Shown here: in pieces, positions 7,542-15,473 of the stretch | Layout: every line of letters begins with the position of its first letter | Position numbering within the stretch: position 1 is the first letter of the stretch | Source of the DNA: Thermodesulfobacteriota bacterium | GTDB lineage: Bacteria > Desulfobacterota_D > UBA1144 > Nemesobacterales > UBA2774 | Assembly: GCA_035325995.1 (NCBI GenBank) | Contig: DAOKYU010000005.1 | Coordinates: 1 to 64,000, forward strand | Direction: 5' to 3' | DNA: 64,000 bases | Notes under the pieces: model-generated | What the model saw: only the letters and a program-made list of their open reading frames with translations | Databases searched by the model: none | Told to the model about the DNA's origin: nothing | Program-made: the position numbers and the translations under genes

Positions 7542-7557
7542 GGAGACCCCCCCGAGT

Positions 7558-7959
7558 ATGGCGACCAGCAAAAAGGCAGCAGAAGCTAAAAAGAAACCCG
7601 CGGCGAAGAAGCCCAGGACTGATTGGCGCGAGGAGATAAGGCTCATGCTACTCCAGATGAGAAAGGAGCTCCTCCAGGACGTCTCACAGTCGATGCGGGC
7701 CGAATCCGACCACCTCAAGTTCGACATAGGCGACTTTTACGACCACGCCTCGACCGACAGGGACAGGGAGCTTGCGCTCATGCTTGCCGACCGCGAAAGG
7801 GAGAAGCTCACCCTCGTGGACGACGCCCTCAAGAGGATAGAGAACGGCACGTACGGCATCTGCGAATCCTGCGAGGAAGAGATAGACAGGGAAAGGCTCG
7901 CGGCCATGCCGTTCACGAAGCTCTGTCTCTCCTGCCAGGAAGACCTCGAAAGACAGTAA
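7558..7959 (+). CDS. DksA/TraR-family zinc-finger protein, divergent copy
   Basis: A 133-residue RNA-polymerase secondary-channel-type regulator. After a Lys/Ala-rich basic tail (residues 1-20) comes a coiled coil (22-95) with a DksA-like acidic tip (D-F-Y-D-H-A), then a C4 zinc finger made by CESC and CLSC near the C-terminus. DksA proteins bind RNA polymerase with ppGpp and tune rRNA and stress promoters. This copy lacks the PDPLDRA tip sequence of the canonical protein encoded at 10365, so its target or strength may differ. The start ATG follows GAGGAG with a long 12-nt spacing. It could instead be one of the accessory YocK-like DksA homologues. Confidence 0.85.
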   Translation: MATSKKAAEAKKKPAAKKPRTDWREEIRLMLLQMRKELLQDVSQSMRAESDHLKFDIGDFYDHASTDRDRELALMLADREREKLTLVDDALKRIENGTYGICESCEEEIDRERLAAMPFTKLCLSCQEDLERQ

Positions 7960-8066
7960 CGGCGGCCCGCAAGGGTGCCCGCGTGATTTAGACCGGCGCG
8001 CCGGGCGCTGCGCGGCGGCGGAGCTTTATCCGCACGAGGTTTCAGAGCGCGGCGCGTACAGGACCC

Positions 8067-8094
8067 GTTTACCGCGCGGAACCGCACGGTAAAC
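8067..8094. terminator. strong hairpin between convergent genes
   Basis: GTTTACCG-C-GCGG pairs with CCGC-A-CGGTAAAC around an AA loop: 12 base pairs with one mismatch. It lies in the 260-nt gap where the dksA-type gene and mtnA converge. No T tract follows on either strand, so it may be a bidirectional, T-less terminator or an RNA-stability hairpin. The rest of the gap shows nothing recognisable. Confidence 0.4.
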
Positions 8095-8219
8095 CGTGGG
8101 GCGCAGGCTCCGGTTAAGGCCCTCGCCGGGGCGTAAGACACTGCCCGGCCGGGAGACGTTTAGCGAGGTATCGAGAGCCGCGCCGCGTAAGCCCGGCACG
8201 TCGTCCGCTGTAAAGGGAA

Positions 8220-9257
8220 TTACCGCTTTCCGAGTCCTTCGAGGCTCCCCTCGTACGGGTCCCCGGCGACGCCCGCTTCCGTGATTATGGCTGTCACGTT
8301 CTCGTGCGGCGTAACGTCGAATGCCGGATTGAACACCTTTACGCCGGCGGCCACTCTCTTCCCCGAAACGTGCGTCACCTCGTCGGGGCTCCTTTCCTCG
8401 ATTGGTATCCCCCCGCCGTCCGCGCATTCGTAATCCACGGTCGAGATAGGCGCGGCGACGTAAAAGGGAATCCCGTGCGTCTTCGCCAGGACTGATATCG
8501 TGTACGTCCCTATCTTGTTGGCGACGTCGCCGTTACGGGCTATCCTGTCGGCCCCGACTACGACGGCGTCCACCATGCCGCTACGCATCACGTGCCCGGC
8601 CATGTTGTCCGTTATCAGCGTTACGGGTATGCCGTCCCTGTCGAGCTCCCACGCCGTGAGCCTCGCGCCCTGGAGGAACGGCCTCGTCTCGGTGGCGATT
8701 ACCTTTATATCCTTCCCCGCCTCCCGCGCCGCGCGTATTACGCCCAGCGCCGTGCCGTAGCCGCCCGTCGCCAGAGCGCCCGCGTTACAGTGGGTCATGA
8801 CGACGGAGCCCTCTTTTATGAGCCCCGCGCCCCACTCGCCTATGTCCATGCACGTCCGTACGTCCTCGTCGAGCACGCGGACCGCCTCCTCGGCGAGACG
8901 CGATTTCATTTCGGCGACGCTCCCCGCCTCGCCCTCGACGAGATTCCCCATCCTCTTTATCGCCCAGGCGAGGTTGACGGCCGTCGGCCTCGTCGCGAGA
9001 AGAACGGCCGAGATCTCCTTCAGCCGCGACTTGAACACGCCCCTGTCCCGGGTCTCTATGCCCTGCGCACCGAGGGCGACGCCCATCGCGGCCGCCACCC
9101 CTATCGCCGGGGCCCCGCGTATGACCATCCTCTTTATGGCGTCCGCCACGTCCTCGTACGTCAGGCACTCGACGTACGCCTCCTCGTCCGGGAGCCTCGT
9201 CTGGTCTATCATCACGACGCGGCCGTCTTTCCACTCTATCGTTTTAAATGAAGACAT
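8220..9257 (-). CDS. mtnA: S-methyl-5-thioribose-1-phosphate isomerase
   Basis: Converts methylthioribose-1-phosphate to the ribulose form in methionine salvage. The 345-residue eIF2B-like protein has the family motifs RGAPAIGVAAAMG, the catalytic Cys in MTHCNAGALATGG, and the catalytic Asp in VGADRIARNGDVANKIGTY. The ATG at 9255-9257 follows AAGGTGG; an in-frame GTG at 9266 overlaps that Shine-Dalgarno and is less likely. It is the downstream gene of prmA-mtnA, 65 nt apart. No other mtn gene is visible here, so the rest of the salvage pathway must lie elsewhere, or the enzyme acts in a shortened MTA shunt. Confidence 0.96.
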   Translation of the reverse strand: MSSFKTIEWKDGRVVMIDQTRLPDEEAYVECLTYEDVADAIKRMVIRGAPAIGVAAAMGVALGAQGIETRDRGVFKSRLKEISAVLLATRPTAVNLAWAIKRMGNLVEGEAGSVAEMKSRLAEEAVRVLDEDVRTCMDIGEWGAGLIKEGSVVMTHCNAGALATGGYGTALGVIRAAREAGKDIKVIATETRPFLQGARLTAWELDRDGIPVTLITDNMAGHVMRSGMVDAVVVGADRIARNGDVANKIGTYTISVLAKTHGIPFYVAAPISTVDYECADGGGIPIEERSPDEVTHVSGKRVAAGVKVFNPAFDVTPHENVTAIITEAGVAGDPYEGSLEGLGKR

Positions 9258-9322
9258 TTTTTCCACCTTATTATTAGAATACCGGCTATAAAATCAGGCC
9301 CCGTTCACGCCGTAACTACGTA

Positions 9323-10231
9323 TTACGCCCCGGCGTCGCGGTGCAGCGCCAGCTCCAGTGCGACCCACTCGCCGTCCACGTGCTCCGCCGAAAGCGTGAA
9401 CCCGGCCTTCAGCATGCCCTCGACGGCCTCGCCCCTTCTCATCGCAGGGATGCCCGAAAGGACGAGCGTCCCCCCCGGGGCGAGCCGCTTTTTGAACTCC
9501 TCGCGCATGAGGAATATGGGCTCCAGGTACACGTTGGCCACGATGAGGTCGTACTCCCCGGTGACGCTCTGAATGTATCCGCAGAAGAGCTTCACCTTCC
9601 CCGCGACGGAGTTCCTTTCCGCGTTCTTTACGGATTCCTTCATCGCGACAGGGTCCGTGTCGAAGGCCGTTACGTCGGGGACCCCGAGCTTCGAAGCCGT
9701 TATGGCCAGTATGCCGCTCCCGCAGCCGACGTCGAGCATCCTTTTCACACGCCCGCCCTCGTGATGACGCTCTATAGCCGCTATGCAAAGGCGCGTCGTC
9801 TCGTGGTGCCCCGTCCCGAACGCAAGCGAAGGGTTTATCTCCACGACTACCTCGCCGCCCCCGGGCTCGTGCTCCTCCCACGGCGGGACCACGACGACCC
9901 TCTTCCCCGCCCTCACCTTCCCGAGGAGCGTCTTCCAGACCTCCCAGCTCGTCCTGTCGAGGAGCTCCGCCCGGACGGGCCCCACCTCGGCCCCGGGAAT
10001 CGTCTCGAGGACGAAGGCTATGAACCCCCTTAGATCCTCCATTAGCGAGGAGAGATCCGTATCCATCGGGAAGTACGACGACAGCTCGTACCCGCCTCCG
10101 GGCTTTATGTCCTCGGCCACGCCGAGCGAGCCCGCGCCCAAAAGAAAATCGGACAGGAGCTCCACGGCGTTTTCCGTCGTTTCGAACGTTAGCTGCGACA
10201 CCTTGAGCAGTTCGGGATTCTCGTGCGGCAT
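9323..10231 (-). CDS. prmA: ribosomal protein L11 methyltransferase
   Basis: SAM-dependent enzyme that trimethylates lysines and the N-terminus of ribosomal protein L11. It is 302 residues, typical for the family. An N-terminal substrate-recognition domain (1-110) precedes the Rossmann methyltransferase: motif I LDVGCGSGILAI, the acidic end of strand 2 in AFDTDPVAM, and the family-diagnostic post-I motif NPSLAFGTGHHETTRLC with IVANVYLEPI. The ATG at 10229-10231 follows GAGAGG. It is transcribed away from the second dksA gene and ahead of mtnA. Confidence 0.95.
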   Translation of the reverse strand: MPHENPELLKVSQLTFETTENAVELLSDFLLGAGSLGVAEDIKPGGGYELSSYFPMDTDLSSLMEDLRGFIAFVLETIPGAEVGPVRAELLDRTSWEVWKTLLGKVRAGKRVVVVPPWEEHEPGGGEVVVEINPSLAFGTGHHETTRLCIAAIERHHEGGRVKRMLDVGCGSGILAITASKLGVPDVTAFDTDPVAMKESVKNAERNSVAGKVKLFCGYIQSVTGEYDLIVANVYLEPIFLMREEFKKRLAPGGTLVLSGIPAMRRGEAVEGMLKAGFTLSAEHVDGEWVALELALHRDAGA

Positions 10232-10327
10232 GAATATAAAAACCTCTCATAATCATAACCAATTATTCAGGAACTTCTAACCCTCGGCCCGGCGGCGTAT
10301 CCCCTTCGCGCGCGGCGAAACCCGCGC

Positions 10328-10356
10328 TTTGCACCTTATGCTTCAGGTGCTATAAT
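10328..10356 (+). promoter_or_regulatory. consensus -10 giving a leaderless dksA mRNA
   Basis: TTTGCA (10328-10333), 17 nt, TATAAT (10351-10356). The ATG of the gene is at 10365, only 8 nt beyond the -10 box, and no Shine-Dalgarno exists between them. The predicted transcript starts 0-2 nt before the start codon. Confidence 0.65.
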
Positions 10357-10364
10357 TTTCCCCT

Positions 10365-10727
10365 ATGAATGACGAGAAGCTCAAGCATTTCAGACAGGTT
10401 CTACAAAGTAAAATCGACGGCCTGATGGGCACGGCCGAAGACACGGTAACGGAGATGAGCGAAGGGGACGGCACCTTCCCCGACCCCCTCGACAGGGCGC
10501 TTTCGGAATCGAGCAGGACCATAGAGCTCAGAAAACGCGACAGGGAGCGAAAGCTCATTCAAAAGATACAAAAGGCTATTCAAAGAACCGAAGACGGTAC
10601 GTACGGCATTTGCGAGGTATGCGGCGAAGAGATAACCGAGGACAGGCTCGAGGTGCGTCCTGAAACGACGCTCTGCATAAGCTGTAAGGAAGAGCAGGAA
10701 GAAGTGGAAAAGCAGTTCGGGATGTAA
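10365..10727 (+). CDS. dksA: RNA polymerase-binding transcription factor DksA
   Basis: The canonical-looking DksA of the window, 120 residues. It has a two-helix coiled coil (1-75) with tip sequence PDPLDRA (the acidic residues that reach the polymerase active site in E. coli DksA), the conserved ELRKRDRERKLIQKIQKA helix, and a C4 zinc finger from CEVC and CISC. DksA potentiates ppGpp control of rRNA, ribosomal-protein and amino-acid genes. The start ATG lies 8 nt after a perfect TATAAT with no ribosome-binding site, so the message is probably leaderless. It diverges from prmA-mtnA. Confidence 0.93.
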   Translation: MNDEKLKHFRQVLQSKIDGLMGTAEDTVTEMSEGDGTFPDPLDRALSESSRTIELRKRDRERKLIQKIQKAIQRTEDGTYGICEVCGEEITEDRLEVRPETTLCISCKEEQEEVEKQFGM

Positions 10728-10757
10728 CGGTTACGGCGCGGGCGGCGCCGGGTTCGT

Positions 10758-11216
10758 CTACTGCCCGCCGAAGACGTAGCCCGTAAAGAAATCGGCGTCC
10801 GACTCTTCAACTATAAGCCACTTTCCATCTATCTTCGCCAGAGAAATCCTTTCTATAATCCTGAACTTGCTCTTGCTGCCTTCTATCGAGGCATCGACGT
10901 ACGTCTTCTGGACGACGTGCGCCTTCTTGCCGTCGGAGGTAATCGTCCTGTCGGCGTTCCTTACGGAGAGCTTGTCGAAGAGATCGACGTTTATCCTGAA
11001 ATTCTTTTCGACCTCTTCCGGCCCGACGGTCTTCCCCTTCTTTTCCTGCTCGTAATCCGGGGAGACGAGCGTCATGTAGAGCGCGGCGTCCTTGGTCTCG
11101 AACGCCTTCGTGCGGGCGTCGAGGACGCGGTCTATCTCCTTGTCCCCGCCGCCTCCGCAGGATACGGCCGCGACGAAGAGGATGGAAAGAAATACGATAA
11201 GGCGTGAACGGAGCAT
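10758..11216 (-). CDS. small lipoprotein with NTF2/SnoaL-like domain
   Basis: A 152-residue exported protein. The N-terminus is a lipoprotein-type signal (LIVFLSILFVAAVSC) with the acylated Cys at about residue 20, although the lipobox is not ideal (A-V-S before Cys). The rest (25-148) has the helix-then-sheet pattern of nuclear-transport-factor-2/DUF4440-like domains: DRVLDARTKAFETKDAALYMTLVS followed by alternating strands ending IDGKWLIVEE. The start codon overlaps the bamD stop in TAATG, so the two are translationally coupled. That makes a periplasmic partner or accessory of outer-membrane assembly a reasonable guess; no function is established. Confidence 0.75.
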   Translation of the reverse strand: MLRSRLIVFLSILFVAAVSCGGGGDKEIDRVLDARTKAFETKDAALYMTLVSPDYEQEKKGKTVGPEEVEKNFRINVDLFDKLSVRNADRTITSDGKKAHVVQKTYVDASIEGSKSKFRIIERISLAKIDGKWLIVEESDADFFTGYVFGGQ

Positions 11217-12049
11217 TATCCTGGCTGCGCTGCGGGCTCTGCGTTTTCTTCGGGCGGCGGCGTGGTCTTGCCCTGTATGTCGCTCAGAAGCGAGCTCGCC
11301 TTGCCGGAATACTTCTCGTTGGGGAATTTCTGGACGAGCGTGTTGAGGGTCTCGCGCGCAAGCTCGTACTTCTCGTCCCTGGCGTAGGCCCTTCCGAGGA
11401 GCCAGAGCGCTTCCTGGTACTTGTCGGTGTCGCTGTAATCGTTTACCACTATGCTGTACCTGCCCGCGGCCGCCTTGTAGTTGTCCCTTTTCGAGTAGAA
11501 GTTGCCGATATATATCTCCCTTCTGGCGAGCCTGTTCCTGCAGCGGTGTATGTTCTCCATTGCCTGCGGGACATCGGGTGCGTCGGGGTACTTTTCGACG
11601 AATGTATTAAACCACTGCAGCGCCATTCTCGTATTCGTGGGGTCGCGGTCGATGCTCTTTATTTCCTTGTAATACGACATCCCGACCTGGAACGTTGCAT
11701 ACGGCGCTTCGGCGTTGCCCGGATGGCGCTTTAAGAATTCCTCGTATTCTATCGCTGCCTGCTCGTAATCGCCCCGCTTGTAGAAGGTGTCCGCCGTTCT
11801 CACCTCGGCGAGGGCGGCGTACGGGCTGTACGTGTACCTGAGCTGAATCTCCTTCAGGTATGCGAGGATGAGGTCGTAATCCCTTCCCCTGAATATCCAG
11901 GGGAAGCCTCCCTTGTCCGCGTTTAGCTCCTCGACGGCCGTGTCGTAAAGCTCCTGGTCGGACATATCCCTCGGGACCTTCAGAGTACCGCAATTGACCA
12001 CGAAGAGGAGAGAAATGGTCAACGTCAGAAGGGCAATGGTTTTCGTCAT
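11216..12049 (-). CDS. bamD: outer membrane assembly lipoprotein BamD
   Basis: A 277-residue lipoprotein component of the BAM complex that folds beta-barrel proteins into the outer membrane. The signal peptide ends in LLFVVNC (acylated Cys about residue 20), followed by a series of TPR helices. The BamD-type pattern includes LYDTAVEEL, repeats such as YEQAAIEYEEFLKRHPGNAEAPYA cut by short turns, and a C-terminal Pro/Glu-rich tail. It is slightly longer than the E. coli protein (245 residues). Presence of bamD implies a diderm cell. The -10 box lies 8 nt upstream of the ATG with no clear ribosome-binding site, suggesting leaderless expression. Confidence 0.92.
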   Translation of the reverse strand: MTKTIALLTLTISLLFVVNCGTLKVPRDMSDQELYDTAVEELNADKGGFPWIFRGRDYDLILAYLKEIQLRYTYSPYAALAEVRTADTFYKRGDYEQAAIEYEEFLKRHPGNAEAPYATFQVGMSYYKEIKSIDRDPTNTRMALQWFNTFVEKYPDAPDVPQAMENIHRCRNRLARREIYIGNFYSKRDNYKAAAGRYSIVVNDYSDTDKYQEALWLLGRAYARDEKYELARETLNTLVQKFPNEKYSGKASSLLSDIQGKTTPPPEENAEPAAQPG

Positions 12050-12057
12050 GAAGTCCT

Positions 12058-12087
12058 ATAGTATTTTGATAAAAATATCGGTGTCAA
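12058..12087 (-). promoter_or_regulatory. promoter of bamD, leaderless type
   Basis: On the minus strand TTGACA (12082-12087), 18 nt, TACTAT (12058-12063). The bamD ATG ends only 8 nt downstream, so transcription would begin 1-2 nt before it. The remaining gap to 12340 (3' side of the subtilase gene) shows nothing else recognisable. Confidence 0.6.
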
Positions 12088-12340
12088 GTATATACGGAAA
12101 CAGCCCGGATGTTAAACGGTGACCGCACGACGGAACGAGCCGCGCTTGACGGCCCGGGACGGGGAATAAACGGGGCGCAGCGGCCGTGGGAATCCCGGCC
12201 CGCGTATCCTCCGCACCCCCCGCCGGGAGAGGCGTCCGGATATTATTTATGTATGCCGCCGCCCGTTCGAGACGGCCCGTCTTTATATTAACGCGAGCCC
12301 GGCCCGCCGCTCCGGGAGTATGGCCGGGATTACCGCAGCG

Positions 12341-14068
12341 TCAGAACCTGCCGTACGGGTTCCTCGACGAGGGCATCCGTCCCCTGGACGGAGGGGCCGA
12401 CCCCCCACCTCCACCGCCGCCGCGTCCGCCCCTGCTGACCGACCTCTGTATCGTCTGCCTGACGCGGTTCGTTATCTGGCAGGAGCCGCCCGACTCGGAA
12501 TAAGCCTGTATGTAAAGCGTCCGCCCGGACGAGGTCCTCGAAAGGCTCACGCTCAAGGAGGCGTTGCCCGACCCGTCCGCGACCGCTGTCCCAAGGCCCG
12601 CGGGCCTCGAAAGATCGAGCGATTTCCCCCTGCATGCGCCGCTCGTTATAGCCGTTCTGCCGGCTGCCGTCGAATAGTTGAACCTGACCCTGGCCCCCGG
12701 GGGAACCCCCGTGACGTTTATCGTGTTGGGTACGCCCGCCGCGCCCGGGTCGAGAGGCGACAGGGCGGCGTTGCCCGAAGAAGGAGCCGGCGGCGACGTC
12801 GGCGCCGCGGTCGGGGCCGGTGTCGGCTGCGGAGAGCCCCCGCCTGACACGAGCGTCACTGCAAAATCCGCATTCACCCTGCCCTCCCCGAAGTAATTCG
12901 AGGGTCCGATATTTTCCGCCGTATCCTTGAGAATCTCCTCGACCTCCGCATTGGTCAGCGACATGTCCGCCGACCATACGAGCCCCGCGATGCCGCTTAC
13001 GATCGGGGAAGAGAAGGAAGTCCCCGACCAGTACGTGTAAAAGCTCCCGGGCGTGCCCGACGTCCCTATGGCGTTGTAGATGCTGACGCCGGGGGCCGCG
13101 AGGTCGATAAAGCTCCCGTAGCTGGAGAACGACGCCTTCACGTCCCCGTTGGTGGTCGCCGATACGGCGATTACGTTATCGGCCGACGCCGGGCACTGCC
13201 TTAGACTGTTCCCGCTGTTGCCGGCCGACGCCACTATAAGGATACCGCTCTGCCATGCAAGGTTTATCGCGTCCTGCTCCGCCCTGGTCGGCCCGGAAGA
13301 ATTGCATTCCCGTCCGAGGCTCAGGTTTACGATCACCCTTTTCGAAGGATTCCGAAGCGCGTACTCGCGCACGAACATCATCCCCTGCACCATGTCCGTG
13401 ACTGTGCCGCCCCCGCCGTCCGTGAGCACCTTTACGGGAAGCACGCGGCAGTTCCAGCACACGCCGGCCACGCCGACGCGCTCGTTCGTCGCGGCGGCGG
13501 CCGTTCCGGCGACGCCGGTTCCGTGGCCGTGCCCGTCCTCGGTATTCGCGCTGCAGTTTTCCTCGTTGGGCATGCCCACCACGTTACACCCCGGAAGGAG
13601 CTTCGTCCCGAGGTCGTCGTGAGACGATTCCACGCCGGTGTCGAGAACGGCTATTACGACGTTCGAGCTGCCCTTCGTTTTATCCCACGCCCCGGGCGCG
13701 GCTATCTTGCCAAGATACGACTGGCGGCTGTAGCCCGGGTCGTTGGGTGTCGCATCCGCCCAAACATAGTAGTTCTTCTCCACGTACTCTACGTCGGGGG
13801 CGCTCCTGAGCTCGGCTTCGAGCGCTTCGAGAGAACCCCCCGAGCGCGTCTTCAAAACGACCATTCCGAGCTCTCTCCACGACCGCTTGACGGTAGCGCG
13901 GTCCATGCCCCGTATGCCTCTGGTAGAAATATCCGTCCCGCTGTCTTTCATCTTGACGATGAGCTCGTCCGGAACATAGCCCCCTTCGGCCGATGAGACC
14001 CTCGTAAAAGACACGGACAAAATAAGAAGCAGGCCCGGAATTACAAACCACCGTGATTTGAGTGACAT
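12341..14068 (-). CDS. secreted S8 subtilisin-like serine protease
   Basis: A 575-residue exported preproenzyme. Residues 1-27 are a signal peptide (LLLILSVSFTRVSSA), and 31-105 an inhibitor-I9-type propeptide (ELIVKMKDSG, ending DVEYVEKNYYV). Residues 125-405 form the peptidase domain with catalytic Asp143 (VLDTGVESSHDD), His182 (GHGHGTGVAGT), oxyanion Asn284 (SAGNSG) and Ser351 (SGTSFSSPIVSGIAG). After a Pro/Thr linker (about 412-430) comes a beta-rich domain and a C-terminal tail of Gly, Ser, Pro and Arg, very basic and probably disordered. The ATG follows GGAGG at good spacing. The target is unknown; extracellular protein degradation or maturation is likely. Confidence 0.95.
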   Translation of the reverse strand: MSLKSRWFVIPGLLLILSVSFTRVSSAEGGYVPDELIVKMKDSGTDISTRGIRGMDRATVKRSWRELGMVVLKTRSGGSLEALEAELRSAPDVEYVEKNYYVWADATPNDPGYSRQSYLGKIAAPGAWDKTKGSSNVVIAVLDTGVESSHDDLGTKLLPGCNVVGMPNEENCSANTEDGHGHGTGVAGTAAAATNERVGVAGVCWNCRVLPVKVLTDGGGGTVTDMVQGMMFVREYALRNPSKRVIVNLSLGRECNSSGPTRAEQDAINLAWQSGILIVASAGNSGNSLRQCPASADNVIAVSATTNGDVKASFSSYGSFIDLAAPGVSIYNAIGTSGTPGSFYTYWSGTSFSSPIVSGIAGLVWSADMSLTNAEVEEILKDTAENIGPSNYFGEGRVNADFAVTLVSGGGSPQPTPAPTAAPTSPPAPSSGNAALSPLDPGAAGVPNTINVTGVPPGARVRFNYSTAAGRTAITSGACRGKSLDLSRPAGLGTAVADGSGNASLSVSLSRTSSGRTLYIQAYSESGGSCQITNRVRQTIQRSVSRGGRGGGGGGGSAPPSRGRMPSSRNPYGRF

Positions 14069-14326
14069 TAATATCCTCCATTAGAACCGGTGAGACGGAG
14101 CTACGCCGGCGCCTTTCTTGCCCTATATATTAAAATAACTATTCTCGTTTTAAAATAGTGCAATGTTCGTGCCATTTTACAGAGGTATAAAAGCAATGTA
14201 TTTACAGATGATTAGCGGCGTCGCCGATGGCGAATACTTCAATCGGCTTACAAATATCGCGGTGCTGAGACAATATGCGTCATATCTGTCCAAAAATTGC
14301 ACACGGTGAAAGTTAGAATCGAGGCC

Positions 14327-15382
14327 TCAGGAGAGTGCGATCCTGAGCTCGCCGGCGTCTATATTTATCCCCTTTCGGAGCGCGGGGGTGTCGTCCGCCC
14401 CGCCGTCCGCGGCGAGGACGACGTAAGGCAGTATGGCATTCGAAAGGGCGTACGTGGACGTACGCGACACGAGCGCCGGCATGTTCGTCACGCAGTAATG
14501 CGTCACACCGTGCCTCACGTACACGGGTGCGTCGTGTGTCGTCGGTTTGCTCGTCTCCGAGCACCCGCCCTGGTCTATCGCGACGTCTACGAATACGCTA
14601 CCCGGCTCCATCCCCGCGATCATTTCCTTCGTTATAACCTTCGGCGCCCTGAGGCCCGTGACGAGCACCGCGCCGACGACGAGGTCAGACGCGGCAAGGG
14701 ATTCGGAAACGACGTCGGGGTAAGACGGCAGCGTCCTGACGTTGCCGCCGAACTCCGCGTAGAAGAATTCGAGCTTCTCCGGCTTGTTGTCGATGACGGT
14801 GACCTCGGCCCCGAGCCCGACGGCGGAAAGAACCGCCGCTAGCCCGACGACCCCGCCCCCTATGACAGTAACCCTCCCGCTCCTGACGCCCGCCGCGCCG
14901 CTGAGGAGCACGCCCTTCCCTCCCTTCGATTTCTGGAGAAAATGCACCCCGACCTGCACCGAAAGCCTCCCGGCGACCTTGCTCATCGGGGCGAGGAGAG
15001 GGAGCGACCCGTCTTCGAGCTCGACGGTCTCGAAGGCGACGGCGCGGCACCCGGTCTTCTTGAGCGCCGTGACGAGCCCCGGCGCGGCCGCGAGGTGAAG
15101 GTAGGAAAATATGACGTGGCGCTCTTTTATTAACGGATATTCGGAGGGAAGCGGCTCTTTCACTTTTACTATCAGCTCGGACTTTTGGAAGAGCTCCTTC
15201 CCGGTGGCTACTATACGCGCGCCGGCTTCGGTGTATGCAGCGTCCGCTATCCCGCTCCCCGCTCCCGCGCCCTTCTCGACGTAGACTTCATGCCCCCGCC
15301 CCGCGAGCACGTGCACGGCATCCGGCGTAAGCGCCACCCTGTACTCCTGGATCTTTCTCTCTTTCGGAATCCCTATATTCAT
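14327..15382 (-). CDS. ald: alanine dehydrogenase
   Basis: NAD-dependent oxidative deamination of L-alanine to pyruvate and ammonia, or the reverse. It is 351 residues, slightly shorter than the usual 370. Features: MNIGIPKERKIQEYRVALTP at the start, the substrate Lys/His region ELIVKVKEPLPSEY and FSYLHLAA, the Rossmann loop VIGGGVVGLAA with the acidic residue in VTVIDN, and VDVAIDQGGCSETS. The -10 box lies 9 nt before the ATG and no ribosome-binding site intervenes. It stands alone, transcribed in the same direction as the protease gene but 258 nt from it; that gap is A+T rich and otherwise featureless. Confidence 0.95.
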   Translation of the reverse strand: MNIGIPKERKIQEYRVALTPDAVHVLAGRGHEVYVEKGAGAGSGIADAAYTEAGARIVATGKELFQKSELIVKVKEPLPSEYPLIKERHVIFSYLHLAAAPGLVTALKKTGCRAVAFETVELEDGSLPLLAPMSKVAGRLSVQVGVHFLQKSKGGKGVLLSGAAGVRSGRVTVIGGGVVGLAAVLSAVGLGAEVTVIDNKPEKLEFFYAEFGGNVRTLPSYPDVVSESLAASDLVVGAVLVTGLRAPKVITKEMIAGMEPGSVFVDVAIDQGGCSETSKPTTHDAPVYVRHGVTHYCVTNMPALVSRTSTYALSNAILPYVVLAADGGADDTPALRKGINIDAGELRIALS

Positions 15383-15391
15383 GGGAATCAG

Positions 15392-15420
15392 ATAATAGCA
15401 CCTTGAGCCCGCGTTTTAAA
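15392..15420 (-). promoter_or_regulatory. promoter of ald, leaderless type
   Basis: Minus strand: TTTAAA (15415-15420), 17 nt, TATTAT (15392-15397), then 9 nt to the ald ATG (15380-15382). The -35 box is weak, the -10 box good. It is the third gene in the window with this spacing. Confidence 0.45.
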
Positions 15421-15473
15421 ATAACGCCCCCGGGACCCGGGGCAATTTACCGGGCGCGCCGGCCCGCAGGGCA

